Position numbers and translations under genes: made by a program
The notes under the pieces: generated by a model
Told to the model about the DNA's origin: nothing
Database searches by the model: none
What the model saw: the letters and a program-made list of their open reading frames with translations, nothing else
Source of the DNA: Sorghum bicolor
Taxonomy: Eukaryota; Streptophyta; Magnoliopsida; Poales; Poaceae
Direction of reading: 5' to 3'
Assembly: GCF_000003195.3 (NCBI RefSeq)
Contig: NC_012870.2
Span: 26,184,202-26,248,201, forward strand
DNA length: 64,000 bases
Shown here: positions 46,127 through 57,700 of the stretch, in pieces
How the letters are laid out: each line of letters opens with the position of its first letter
How positions within the stretch are numbered: the stretch's first letter is position 1

Positions 46127-47310
46127 AGGAAGTATGCCACGGCCACGTCGCCCGCAGAAGTCTAAGAGAGCGAAAAGTGCAACCATCGCCCACTCCCCAC
46201 CAGGTGAAAAATTTGAAGCGCCAACTCCCTCCGATTCTCACGCTCGCCACACGCGCGCATTAATTTCGCAGGAGAAACGTCCCATCCGATTGGGGCACAA
46301 CGGCACAACCGATTCGATTCCCCACGCGCCGCGCCTCAAAAGAAGCGCTCTGAAAAGTTATATCAGGGCACTTCCTTCCAAGAGAAGCGGCGCTCGACCC
46401 CCCGCTGACCAAACATCGTAGGGCGGTCTCGGTCGGGCGCGGCTTTCGTCTCACCCGACCCCATGATAACCCCGAGCGAAAAATCGCAAGGCGGTTCCTG
46501 TCGGGCGCAGATTCCGTCTTGCGTGACCCCGACACTGCAAACAAATCCAAAAAGCCTTTTCAAGGCCAAAAATCCCCAGGCTATGGCCACCTATGATTCC
46601 AGAGGTTGCGAAGACTGACCTGCAAAAACAGGTTCGAACAATCGCCTCAGGATGACTGAGCGAGGGATGACTGAAGATGAGCACAATAGAGGCCAAGGTC
46701 CGAGCCCCACAAGGGGTTGGCGCATCTTTCCCAGTCATGTCCGAGACCCATACAGGTGTCACACGAGTGGGATCCCATCGAGAGAGGCACCGAGCCCTCG
46801 GAACCTATCGAACGGTTCCGACATCCACCGTGACTGCCCGTGGGTATTTTTGAGATGTGCCTATAAGGCCACTAGCCGACCCCTATCGAATGGGACTCGG
46901 ACATCCACTTGGATCTACCTGCTTGCAGCTCCTAGGGAAGCGTCGCTACTCGCCCATCGAGTGTAGTACGACACAACCCACCCCTCCTCCGAGCGAAAGG
47001 AAGAATGAGGGGCGTAATTATAAGACGAGAAAGAACCTGATCGACCCTTACGGGGAAAGGGCTCGGGGGCTTCCTCGCACCATGGGAATAGGCACTGCGT
47101 ATAAAGAACACGCAACCTGTCCCTCGAATACTCCCGACTGTATCACTCAGGGGTAAAAGCCTTTGAAGGAATAACACCATTCCTCCAAAAGGCTCGGGGG
47201 CTACACAAGGCGGGTGCGCTCGCGCACACCCTCCGGAGAAAAATTTAAAAGTCCCCGATCAACAATGGTCCCTTAGAAGAGAACCTTTGAAGAGCTGTTC
47301 TCACCCCTTC
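46127..47310 (+). other. 3' noncoding region of the Tat element
   Basis: No coding frame with family features. It contains repeated polypurine-like phrases, GGCTCGGGGGCTTCC near 47062 and GGCTCGGGGGCTAC at 47191-47204. It also has CGTCTCACCCGACCCC-type fragments near 46450-46535 that resemble the LTR repeat units. Such variable 3' regions are usual in Tat elements. Confidence 0.65.
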
Positions 47311-47327
47311 AAAGGCTTGGGGGCTAC
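47311..47327 (+). other. Polypurine tract of the Tat element
   Basis: AAAGGCTTGGGGGCTAC immediately before the 3' LTR, the standard Tat form. Confidence 0.85.
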
Positions 47328-48452
47328 TGTTGGGTACCATAAAAAGGGATACCCAGATCAGAGCGATAAAAAACGCAAAGGACAAAGCAAATCATCCACA
47401 ATCGCCAAAGCACGGGCCCCAGATCATCTGACTCCTGAGCCTCAGGGCCAAACCATAACTCGCCCGACCCCCTGGGCCTCGGACGCAGACACTGACTCGT
47501 CCGATCCCCTCGGCCTCGGACGTAAGTTCCGTCTCGCCCGACCCCCCAGAGGCTCAGACGCAGATACCGTCTCGCCCGACCCCCCAGAGGCTCGGACGCA
47601 GACACTGCCTCGCCCGACCCCCTCGGCCTCGGGCGCAAGTTCCGTCTCGCCCGACCCCTCCAGGGCTCGGGCGTCAAACGACGCTTCTCGAGATCAAGGC
47701 AAGGCTTCTGACGCACGGCGCCCGTACCCACGACGTGACAGGCGCAGTAACTTCCGTATCACGGTAGGGCATGGCGGCGACTATTCCAACCACCCTGGTC
47801 ACTATGGCCTTACCTCTTTCACTATGCAACCTTACCTCTTTCACTATGGTGTACTGCCTCACAGTAAAAGAGGAATGGGGAAGGTTAACCAGCGTCACTG
47901 TTTGTTGTCTTCTCCCACTTTTAACAGGACGATCAGCAGTATCACCGATCCGACTCCCATGACTCCTAAAGGGCTCGGTAACCCTCTACAGGAGCAGCCA
48001 TGCTGTCAGCCATCCCTCAAGGATGAGATGGACCAGCTTCAACAGGGTCGGGACTGTGGCTTCACCATTCAATAGAGGAAATCTACTCATATAAATACCT
48101 GTCTCCCCTTGAGGCTATAAAAGGGGAGCCAGGGCTCACAACTAAGTGAAGGTTCACAAGGTTCATACACACACACGGTCACCACACTCACTCGCAGAGT
48201 TGCCACCAGTGCTCTGTCCACCACAAAGCCGAGACTTGGAACCTAGCCCTCCCTCGCAATTTGCTTGTACTCCCCTACTACAAGCACCTTTGGGTGCAAG
48301 GCAATACAGACCCCCGATCTCACTGGACGTAGGGCATTCTCGGCCCGAACCAGTATAAATTCTTTGTGTTCCACTTGCATCACCATCCGAGCTTAGGAAG
48401 TCACGGATACTTATACTCGTTTGTGTCTAGACCACGAGTCTAGACGCCGACA
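47328..48452 (+). repeat. 3' LTR of the Tat element
   Basis: 1125 bp, starting TGTTGGGTACC and ending GCCGACA, followed by the duplication CTATC. It aligns with 33280-34403 throughout with scattered substitutions. Confidence 0.95.
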
Positions 48453-48457
48453 CTATC

Positions 48458-49457
48458 CATGCATACCATAAGGTGAGGGGTCTATATCTTATGCTCAAAG
48501 AGTCTGAGAATGATGACGCCTGTCGTAGACGCTTTGCTTTGATGTTGGCTTTGTATGATCCTATACATGTGGGCAATTGATGGGAAAGGAATGTTATGTA
48601 CTCTCAATAGGTATTTATGTTGATAACTTTGGCGCCAGCTGGATAATGAAGCAAGTGACGACATAATTTTTTTATGGGGGTATTGCAATTTGCTTTTATA
48701 CTATAGTTTTCTTCAAGAAAATTAAAATTGTTGTTTGCTTAAGAGGTTATGACCCAAATTGGTACAAAGAATGGTTGGGCCAGGCGGGCACACGACATGG
48801 CTCAAGTTCCACCTCTAGCCCCTTTCCACTAAAAAAAGAAGAAGAAGAATGACTCTATTTCCAGAGGTGGCAAATAACACTAAGCACCTTTAGAAATAAC
48901 ATTCCTCGATGGCAGATATCATGAAAATGGAGGACATTTTTAGATGTTGATTTGCTGGGAGGTCCGAAACTATTTTAAGGGTGACTTTTATCTCATTGTG
49001 GCAAAGAAAAACTAGTCATCTCAAAAAAAAATTACAGTAGTGTGGGTAATATGAGTATTAATATTACATCAGGATTGGCATGGACCATCGCTCTAGAGGA
49101 GCGAAGTTGCGTTGCTCTCAGGGGTGCAAATGCGCCTCCCCCCTCCCCCAAAAAAATTCAAAAATAGTATTATTGGTTAAAATTTCATCATATATACACC
49201 CTTATAATCCATCTTTATACAACCACAAGGCAAGTGTATCCCTCTCTAATTTGCTCTAGCTTCGCCACTGTCGCTCTATACGTGCCAGAATTAAGTTCAG
49301 AGTATATATACATACCCCACACTACTATTTTATAATAAAATCTTACTCCAAGAAAATACTCCGCACATACCTGCCAAACATTTGTTTTTGTACCGATTCG
49401 CTGTTCTTGTGAATCACTTGTTTAGCCGCAGGAGGATACCGGATGTTATCATTATTA
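48458..49457. other. Intergenic DNA, no gene
   Basis: AT-rich with short homopolymers. I find no reading frame with family motifs and no clear element edges. Confidence 0.4.
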
Positions 49458-49655
49458 GGCCTTGTTTAGTTCATCTAAAAACAAAAAAAAAGATTTTCTA
49501 TCATATTGAATCTTGCAGCACATACATGAAGCATTAAATATAGACGAAAATAAAAAATTTTATACAGTTTACCTATAAATCGTGAGATGAATTTTTTAAA
49601 TTTAATTAGTCAGACAAGACAATAATTATCAAATAAAAATAGAAATACTACTTCC
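49458..49655. mobile_element. Tourist-like MITE, truncated at right
   Basis: It starts GGCCTTGTTTAGTTC after TTA and shares the internal block (GAATCTTGC.GCACAT, GAAGCATTAAATATAGACG) with the copies at 50960-52722. The right end with CTAAACAAGGCC is not present. Right edge approximate. Confidence 0.75.
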
Positions 49656-50377
49656 ACTTCCAAGAAAGCACATTCCAGTTCAAAAAAAAAAAGCACATTC
49701 CGACGCGGCAACCCGAAACGGATATTGCAGCTGTTCGGTTTCCTTCGCTTGACCCGCCGCCGCCGCCAATCGGCCACTCCCTGACAGCCGGGTCACAATG
49801 TCACACACACATCGCCTCGTCATACGCTCGAGCCATCGAAACACACGCGGCACCGCCTCATCATTTTCAGACAGTGGATGGATTGTCACGCTTTGCAGCG
49901 AACAACCCTGCACATGAAAAGGTGTTCTATATAGAAATACAAGAACTTTTCGCAAAATACTTTTGAATTTGAAGCAAAATTAAGTATTAAGATAGAAGGT
50001 ACTATGTAATGCAACAAATAATCTTAGAATCATCTAGTTAATTCCTAAAAGTGTACTATGAATTAACACTTATTTCCATCATCCAAATTGAATTCATTTC
50101 AGCCTTTTCTTAAATTATTAAACTTGTCTAATTTAAGCCAAGTTTTACAGAAAAAATGTTTAAAATTTCAATATTTGTTTTAGAGAAGTTTATTTCAAGA
50201 CAAACCTAAAATGTGTAGGTTTAACTAAAAGAAACATTGAAGGTAAAAAAACATTTGCAATACGATACAGGAATATTATGTCAAGGAAATACATAAGTAT
50301 TAGCAAAACCATTGGTATGAAGTGATCTAGTTGACAGTTGTGGTTCATCAATTGAGTACAAGATGTGATAGTGTATA
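49656..50377. other. Intergenic DNA between MITEs
   Basis: A small GC-rich patch at 49700-49860 and AT-rich DNA beyond it. A 91-codon minus-strand frame covers the patch but has no recognisable motif. No gene called. Confidence 0.4.
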
Positions 50378-50601
50378 CTCTCTCAGTGCTATTGAAAGTG
50401 TCGTTTTTTATTTTAGACTTCTTGTTAGACCATTCATCTTATTCGATTTTTTAATAAAAATAATAAAATAAATAAATTATTATTAAAGTATCTCTAAATA
50501 AATCATAAGAAGATAAATAATATTTATACAATATTTTTGAATAAGATGAATTATCAAATAAGAAGTGTAAAAGTAAAAAACGTCATTTGAGATTGAGGGA
50601 G
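50378..50601. mobile_element. Stowaway-like MITE
   Basis: 224 bp flanked by TA (50376-50377, 50602-50603), with ends CTCTCTCAGTGCTATTG and GAGATTGAGGGAG. It shares AATAAATTATTATTAAAG and other internal blocks with the MITE at 30418-30655, so both belong to one family. Confidence 0.85.
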
Positions 50602-50959
50602 TAATTTAGAAGTAACATTTTTCCGCTAAAAAAATAAAGAAACAAAATCAAGCAAGTAAAGAAGCTGTTTCGGACTCGGCCACGAGTCAGGTGACACTCT
50701 GTGGTTGTCACGTCGCGGGGTCGCGTTCCCAAAAGTTTGGGGGATGGGGAAAACGCGTCAAAGGATTTCCGAGTCCATGACGCGGCAGCATGTCATAGCG
50801 GTTACGGACAGGCTGTGTGATCTTTCCCTGTAGGGCAGTACACTACGCGTTGCCTTCGTTTAGGCAGCAGAGGTACAGTTGGGTTCCTTAGGAGCCGAAG
50901 CAAAGCATTGGTCAGCACCGCCGTACAAAGTCGGCAAAAAACAAACAGCTTCGCTTTAA

Positions 50960-51453
50960 GGGCTTGTTTAGTTCACACCAAAATCCAAAAAGTTTTCAAC
51001 ATTCTCCGTCACATCGAATCTTGCGGCACATGTATGAACCACTAATAGGCCTTGTTTAGTTCACCCTGAAATCCAAAAAGTTTTCAAGATTTTTCTTCAC
51101 ATCGAATCTTGCGGCACATGCATGAAGCATTAAATATAGACGAAAACAAAAACTAATTACACAGTATGTCTGTAAATCAAGAGACGAATCTTTTGATCCT
51201 AGTTAGCTCATGATTGGACAATATTTGTCAAATAAAAATGAAAGTGGTACAGTAGCGAAATCCGAAATTTTTTTGAACTAAACAAGGCTTAAATATAAAC
51301 AAAAACAAAAACTAATTACACAGTTTGTCTGTAAATCATGAGACCAATCTTTTGATCCTAGTTAATCTATGATTAGACAATATTTGCCACAAACAAATTA
51401 ACGAAAATATTACAGTAGCGAAATCCAAAATCTTTTCGCATCTAAACAAGACC
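50960..51453. mobile_element. Tourist-like MITE, host copy of a nested pair
   Basis: It starts GGGCTTGTTTAGTTC after TAA and ends TCTAAACAAGACC before TTA. Another copy of the same family is inserted at 51046-51289. Without it the host copy would be about 247 bp. Confidence 0.83.
51046..51289. mobile_element. Tourist-like MITE, inner copy
   Basis: About 244 bp with ends TAGGCCTTGTTTAGTTC and CTAAACAAGGCT, flanked by TAA (51043-51045 and 51290-51292). Removing it restores the host's CACTAAATATA, also seen in sibling copies. The three-base TAA target fits the PIF/Harbinger superfamily. Confidence 0.87.
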
Positions 51454-51456
51454 TTA

Positions 51457-51690
51457 GTGCACCAAAAACCAAAAACTTTTTAAGATTTCTCGTCACATCG
51501 AATCTTGCGGCATACGCATGAAGCACTAAATATAGTTAAAAACAAAAACTAATTACACAGTTGCCTGTAAATCGCAAGATAAATCTTTTGAGCCTACTTA
51601 GTCCATAATTGGATAATATTTACCACAAATAAACGAAAATATTACCGTGGCCAAAAAAATTTTCATTTTGCCAACTGAAGAAGGTCTAAG
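51457..51690. mobile_element. Tourist-like MITE, degraded copy
   Basis: It directly abuts the previous copy and shares CACATCGAATCTTGCGGCA, GAAGCACTAAATATAG and AACTAATTACACAGTT. The terminal repeats are worn away. Edges approximate. Confidence 0.65.
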
Positions 51691-52132
51691 TTTATCAATC
51701 GTAGTATTTTTCTCTCACAACAAATTAGTTAATAATACTTTCTACTATAATTTATCAAGAGGACGCGCCACGCCGCCGTGGAGATGCGCCGGTCGCGCTG
51801 CCGTCGACCTAACTCGTTATAATATATACAGTAAGTACGTAATAATATATAATGTGTAGGCATACGGATAAGGCTGCGACGTCTGAATGGCACGCGCGTG
51901 GCGGCCGCGTTTTGCCACGGGTGCCTGTCGTATCATATGTCGATCGCTACTCGACGGCGCTGGCCAAGGAGCCGCCGTAAATAGTAGATAGCCACGTGGA
52001 CGTGCACGAGATGTTCACACTTGGGTCAGTGTCGTGTATCCAGGTCTCTCCCATCCATTACAAGCAGCACATTCATTTTTTTTAAAAAAAAATCACATTC
52101 AGTCTTTGGGGAACATATACAGGAGTCCTAAG
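51691..52132. other. Intergenic DNA with a G-box
   Basis: A GC-rich patch (51760-51990) and a CACGTG motif at about 51992 (GCCACGTGGAC). No reading frame with motifs. The G-box lies 2.7 kb from the calcium pump start, so relevance is doubtful. Confidence 0.35.
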
Positions 52133-52368
52133 GCCATGTTTAGTTCTAAAAAAATTTACAAAATTTTTCAGATTCTCCGTCACATCGAATCTTTAGACGT
52201 ATGTATGGAGTATTAAATATATACGAAAATAAAAACTAATTGTATAGTTTGGTCGAAATTGACGAAACGAATCTTTTGAGCCTAGTCCATGATCGGACAA
52301 TATTTGTTAAATATAAATAAAAATTTTACTATTTCTATTTTGCAAATTTTTTTAGAATAAACAAGGCG
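52133..52368. mobile_element. Tourist-like MITE
   Basis: It starts AGGCCATGTTTAGTTC and ends GAATAAACAAGGC, with the family's central block (CACATCGAATCTTTAGACG, AAAACTAATTGTATAGTT). Confidence 0.78.
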
Positions 52369-52478
52369 CTAGTACCCAAACCGTGTCGCACCGCCAGCGC
52401 CTCTCACAGCTCCACCTTTGACATGCCGCGGCTCACCATGTTTTTTTGTTTATTTTCACGCCAAAAATTGCCACAAGG

Positions 52479-52722
52479 GCTTTGTTTTGATCCAAAAACT
52501 TTTTGGATTTTGACACTGTAGCACTTTCATTTTTATTTGATAAATATTATCTAATCATAGAGTAACTGGGCTTAAAAGATTCGTTTCGTGATTTACAGAT
52601 AAACTGTGCAATTAGTTATCTTTTTTATCTATATTTAATGTTTCATAAATATGCCGTAAGATTCGATGTGATGGGGAGTCTTATAAAATTTTGGATTTTT
52701 AGGTACATGTAAACCAGGCCTA
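52479..52722. mobile_element. Tourist-like MITE, opposite orientation
   Basis: It starts GGGCTTTGTTTTGATCC and ends ACATGTAAACCAGGCC. The central block is the reverse complement of the other copies (AGATTCGATGTGATGGGGAG, GACACTGTAGCACTTTCATT). Confidence 0.78.
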
Positions 52723-52724
52723 GA

Positions 52725-54480
52725 CCAATGATATCAGCACCACATTTTTTAAACCGACGGAAGTTAAAGTCCTGTCATCGATGTCATTCCAAATATTTTC
52801 TTGTTGGATTAGACTTTGAAGTTGCACGGTCGTGTAGTTACTTTGGTGTTAACAAAACATCGTCGGCGAAGAGGTCTCGCGACGGCAAAATGAGCAAATT
52901 ACAGCTCGCTGGCCGGTTGCCGGCCATGGACGTGCTCGCCACAACCTCATGCCGTCCGTACGCACGTCATCGTCCTCGCGTACTAGGCCACAGCCCGCCG
53001 GCCGGCGATGGCCACGCAGACGACACCGGTGCACGTACGTAGACAGCAGCCTGGCAACAGCGCGCGTGCAGCCGGTGCAGGTGTAGCTGATCTGTTGAAG
53101 CTATTAACTATTTAGTAGTGTTTTTTTTATAATAAATTAATAAATAATATTTTTAGACATAACTTTTCAACAAATCAACGGCTCCTTCTGTAACCGGAAA
53201 GTTAGCCGAGTCGCTCCGTAGACGTTCAAGTCGAACGGCGGGGCAACCCTCGAAACGGAAGCGACACCACTAAATCATGAGGGTTCACTAAATTTCGATT
53301 AGCATTTCTATCTCTTATTGGACAGCCCATGCATTCCTTTCTCTTTTCAGACAATACAGGTATTTCTTTCTTTTGAGTCACTCACATTACTTCACTTCTC
53401 TTTCTCTTTCGAGACATTTCATTCCCTTTTCACTTCTCTTGCTGGATCACATGGGCTGTAACATTTTTTTTCTTTTTTTAAAGAACCATGTGCACATAAC
53501 TTATAAAACTAAATTAGAAAGCATAACTTCCACGAATAACTTAATAGTGATAACTAACTTAGCAGTGCTTTGACATTCTCTTTTAGATTTCATCAGCCTT
53601 AACTTAGATAATGTAACTTTAATGAATAACTTAACATTGCTAACTTAGTGCTGCTCTCACATTCTATTTTAGGGTTCATGTGTTTTTTTATTTTATTTTC
53701 AGAAAACTAATCATTCGGGACATGATAAGAGGGTTATAAAGGGTAGGGGGCGAAATAAAGTAACTTTTACAACTTATACTACACAGTAAAATCAATAATA
53801 TGATGATGCAACCTTGCAAAAACCAAGATAAACGCTTTTATAACTTCTGCAGCGATAATCTCAACATCTCCATAACTATGACATTGAGCATATTTGTTTA
53901 TTCAACGGCAAGATAAATAGATAATAAGAGTTGGTTTAAATATTTTGTTTAAAAAAATAGATACACAGTTTAGAAATGATAACATTTTGAAATAAATATT
54001 TTGTTTTTTAAAACCTGACATATGTCAGAGCAAGGGAGGGAGTGAGCTCTATGATTCGTATGCACGGTGTGGAAGTGAAAAGCATGAACATCATTTGCTC
54101 GAAACGAATACAATGAACGACCGTAGAAGTGGATTCGGGGAACGGAAGTTAGCACAATAATCAGAGTTGGTTTAACATGACCTCTCTGTCATCTTCAACT
54201 CTACAAATTTCGCCAAAGTTCAGCTGGAATTATCTCGCTCCTTCAGAATTCACAAAGTTTTACATTATCTTTTTAAAAAAATCACAAAGCTCTCTATAAC
54301 TTTCCTTGCAGCTTCCTTGAACCAACGTCCTCGCGGTTACGTTATTTCGATGGAACAGCTAATAAACTCACGGCCACGGCTAAGCAACGGGGAAACGGCT
54401 TGGCGCCTGCACAAAAACGGAAGGAAACACACTTGGCCCCCAAAATAGCTTCCTGGCAGCTTCCTCCACCGCCTCGTTGT
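52725..54480. other. Upstream intergenic region of the calcium pump gene
   Basis: A GC-rich patch at 52850-53060 with short frames on both strands but no recognisable protein. The rest is AT-rich with no mobile element I can delimit. It should include distal promoter elements of the gene at 54739, but none can be named with confidence. Confidence 0.4.
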
Positions 54481-54488
54481 TAGCAGCA

Positions 54489-54494
54489 TATAAA
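54489..54494 (+). promoter_or_regulatory. ACA: Probable TATA box of the calcium pump gene
   Basis: TATAAA in the context GCATATAAACACTG, 250 bp upstream of the ATG. It implies a transcription start near 54520 and a 5' leader of about 220 nt, in which I find no upstream ATG. Confidence 0.6.
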
Positions 54495-54738
54495 CACTGC
54501 TACGCACCCTGGTGCTTCCATCTTCCTCTTCCAGATTACCCGCAGCTGTTTCCGCATAATCTGTCAGCAGCACTTGATCAACCGTTTCCGTATAAACTGT
54601 CAGCACTTGTTGGCATCAAGAAACCCTCGCAATTCACAGGCCTCCCATTGTCTCTCCTTCCTTTTTTTTCCCAATTTCAATCGGAGTTTCACCTTGTCTC
54701 AATCGGTGGAGGCTCGTCTTCATTCTTCTGCACAAATA

Positions 54739-57700
54739 ATGGAGTGCGCCGACTACCTGATCGAGGTGGGTACAATGGCGACGGCGGCGGACCCGCTGCG
54801 GTGGACCAAGCAGTGGAGGAAGGCCGCCAACGTCATCCGGACGTGCCACAGGCTGGCCCGCCTCACTCTCACCCGCGCCATCCTGTGCCGGACCGGCTCC
54901 TACGTCGAAATCAAGATCCACGACGAGGCCGACGGCGCCGCCGGCACGTCCGACGCGGCGCCGGCGGAGTTCTCTGTCGCCGCGGATGACGAGGGCTTCA
55001 GGCACCTGGTCAAGGACAAGCGCCACGACTGCTTCCGCCGCCTGGGCGGCGCCGCCGGGATCGCGTCCGCGCTGGCGTCCGGCGCGGAGACCGGCATCCG
55101 CGGCGACGACGGCGACGTGCGGCGCCGCCGGGAGGCATTCGGCGGGAACACGTACCCGCGGCGGAAGCCCAAGGGGTTCTGGACCCACGTGTGGGACGCG
55201 CTCAGCGACGTCTTCCTCCTGGTGCTGCTCGTCTGCGCCGCCGTCTCGCTCGGCTTCGGCATCAAGGAGCACGGCCTCAGGGACGGCTGGTACGACGGCG
55301 TCAGCATCTTCCTCGCCGTCTTCCTCGTCGCCGCGGTTTCCGCGGTCAGCAACCACGGCCAGGCCAGGCGATTCGACAGGCTCGCCAACGAGTCCGACAA
55401 CATCGCCGTCAACGTCGTGCGTGGCGGCAGGAGGCAGGAGTTCTCCATCTTCGACGTCGTCGTGGGCGACGTCGTGGTGCTCAATATCGGCGACGTCGTC
55501 CCCGCCGACGGCGTCTTCTTGCAGGGCCACGCGCTGCAGGTGGACGAGTCCAGCATGACCGGCGAGCCGCACCCTGTTGACGTCGACGCCGACAAGTCCC
55601 CCTTCCTCGCGTCCGGCGTCAAGGTCATCGACGGATACGGCCACATGCTCGTCACCGCCGTCGGCACGGACACCGCCTGGGGCGAGATGATGGGCAGCAT
55701 CACCAGGGAGAAGACCGAGCCAACGCCGCTCCAGGAGCGCCTCGAGGGCCTCACCTCCAGCATCGGCAAGGTCGGGATCGCCGTCGCGGTGCTCGTCTTC
55801 GCCGTGCTCACCGCGCGCCACTTCACGGGCAGCACCAGGGACGAGCAGGGCAAGCCGACGTTCGACAGGCAGCACGTCACCTTCAACAGCGTCTTCACCG
55901 CGCTCGTCGGCATCTTCCAGCAGGCCATCACCATCATCGTGGTGGCCATTCCCGAGGGCCTCCCGCTCGCGGTGACGCTGACGCTCGCCTTCTCCATGAA
56001 GAGGATGGTCAAGGAGCACGCGCTGGTGCGCACGCTGTCGGCGTGCGAGACCATGGGCTCCGTGACCGCCATCTGCACCGACAAGACGGGCACTCTCACG
56101 CTGAACCAGATGAAGGTGACGGAGTTCTGGGTCGGCACCGACCGACCCAAGGCGGCAGTCGCCGGCGCCGTCGTCAGCTTGCTGCGCCAGGGAGCAGGGC
56201 TCAACACCACCGGAAGCGTGTACAAGCCGGACAACGCCTCGCCGCCGGAGATATCGGGCAGCCCGACGGAGAAGGCCCTGCTGTCTTGGGCCGTGGCGGA
56301 CCTCGGCATGGACGCCGACGCGCTGAAGCGGAGCTGCAAGGTGTTGCACGTCGAGGCGTTCAACTCCGACAAGAAGCGCAGCGGCGTGATGATCAGGGAC
56401 AACGCGACCGGCGAGGTGATCGCGCACTGGAAAGGCGCCGCGGAGATGGTTTTGGCGAGCTGCTCAGCGTATGTCGGTTCAGACGGCGCGGCACGCGAAC
56501 TCGACGCGGGGAAGAGGAGGAAGCTCGAAGAGATCATCAGTGAGATGGCGGCCGCCAGCCTCCGGTGTATCGCCTTCGCCTACAAGCAGGTCGACGGCGA
56601 GCACTCAAAGATCGACGACGAAGGGCTGACACTGCTCGGCTTCGTCGGCCTCAAGGACCCCTGCCGGCCAGAGGTCAGGACTGCCATTGAGGCCTGCACC
56701 AAGGCTGGCGTCGCGGTGAAGATGGTCACGGGCGACAATGTCCTCACGGCCCGTGCCATCGCCATGGAGTGCGGAATCATCTCGAACAGCGACCGTGACG
56801 CCATCGTGATCGAGGGGCAAGAGTTCCGCGCCATGTCGCCGGAGGAGCAGCTGGAGATGGTGGACCGCATCCGCGTCATGGCGCGGTCTCTGCCCATGGA
56901 CAAGCTGGTGCTGGTGCAGCGCCTGAAGCAGAAGGGCCACGTGGTCGCGGTCACCGGCGACGGGACCAACGACGCGCCGGCGCTCAAGGAGGCGGACGTG
57001 GGCCTGTCCATGGGCATCCAGGGCACGGAGGTCGCCAAGGAGAGCTCCGACATCGTGATCATGAACGACAACTTCGACACGGTGGTGACGGCCACCAGGT
57101 GGGGCCGCTGCGTCTTCAACAACATCCAGAAGTTCATCCAGTTCCAGCTCACCGTCAACGTCGCCGCGCTCATCATCAACTTCGTGTCGGCGGTGACCTC
57201 CGGCAAGATGCCGCTGTCGACCGTGCAGCTGCTGTGGGTGAACCTGATCATGGACACCATGGGCGCGCTGGCGCTGGCGACGGACACGCCCACCAAGGCG
57301 CTCATGCGCCGCCCGCCCATCGGCCGCACGGCGCCGCTCATCAGCAACGCCATGTGGCGCAACCTCGCCGCGCAGGCGGCGTTCCAGGTCGCCGTCCTCC
57401 TGGCGCTGCAGTACCGCGGCCGGGAGATCTTCGGCGTCGGCGACAAGGCCAACGGCACCATGATCTTCAACGCCTTCGTGCTGTGCCAGGTGTTCAACGA
57501 GTTCAACGCGCGGGAGATCGAGCGGAGGAACGTCTTCGCCGGCGTGCTCCGCAACAAGATGTTCCTGGGGATCATCGCCGTGACCATCGCCATGCAGGTG
57601 ATCATGGTGGAGCTGCTCACGAGGTTCGCCGGCACACAGAGGCTTGGTTTGGGCCAGTGGGGTGTCTGTGTCGCCATTGCCGCGGTGTCGTGGCCCATTG

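Larger units (their letters stand above)
33280..48452 (+). mobile_element. Complete Tat-lineage Ty3/gypsy element, 15.2 kb
   Basis: Bounded by the duplication CTATC (33275-33279 and 48453-48457), with LTRs of 1124 and 1125 bp starting TGTTGGGTACC and ending GACA. The interior has a Tat primer site, gag, protease, RT, two RNase H domains and integrase. It then has about 5 kb that holds a multi-exon gene on the opposite strand, and a polypurine tract. A solo Athila LTR sits inside gag. Every coding module carries stops or indels, so the copy is dead, though the structure is intact. The LTR pair shows scattered differences, more than in the small element at 19152. Confidence 0.95.

Noticed and set aside
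49680..49955. 91-codon minus-strand frame in a GC-rich patch
   Set aside because: No motif and no promoter or splice context. It could be a promoter island remnant, but there is no coding evidence.
52728..53042. 104-codon plus-strand frame
   Set aside because: It starts within the end of a MITE and runs into unrelated GC-rich DNA with no recognisable domain.
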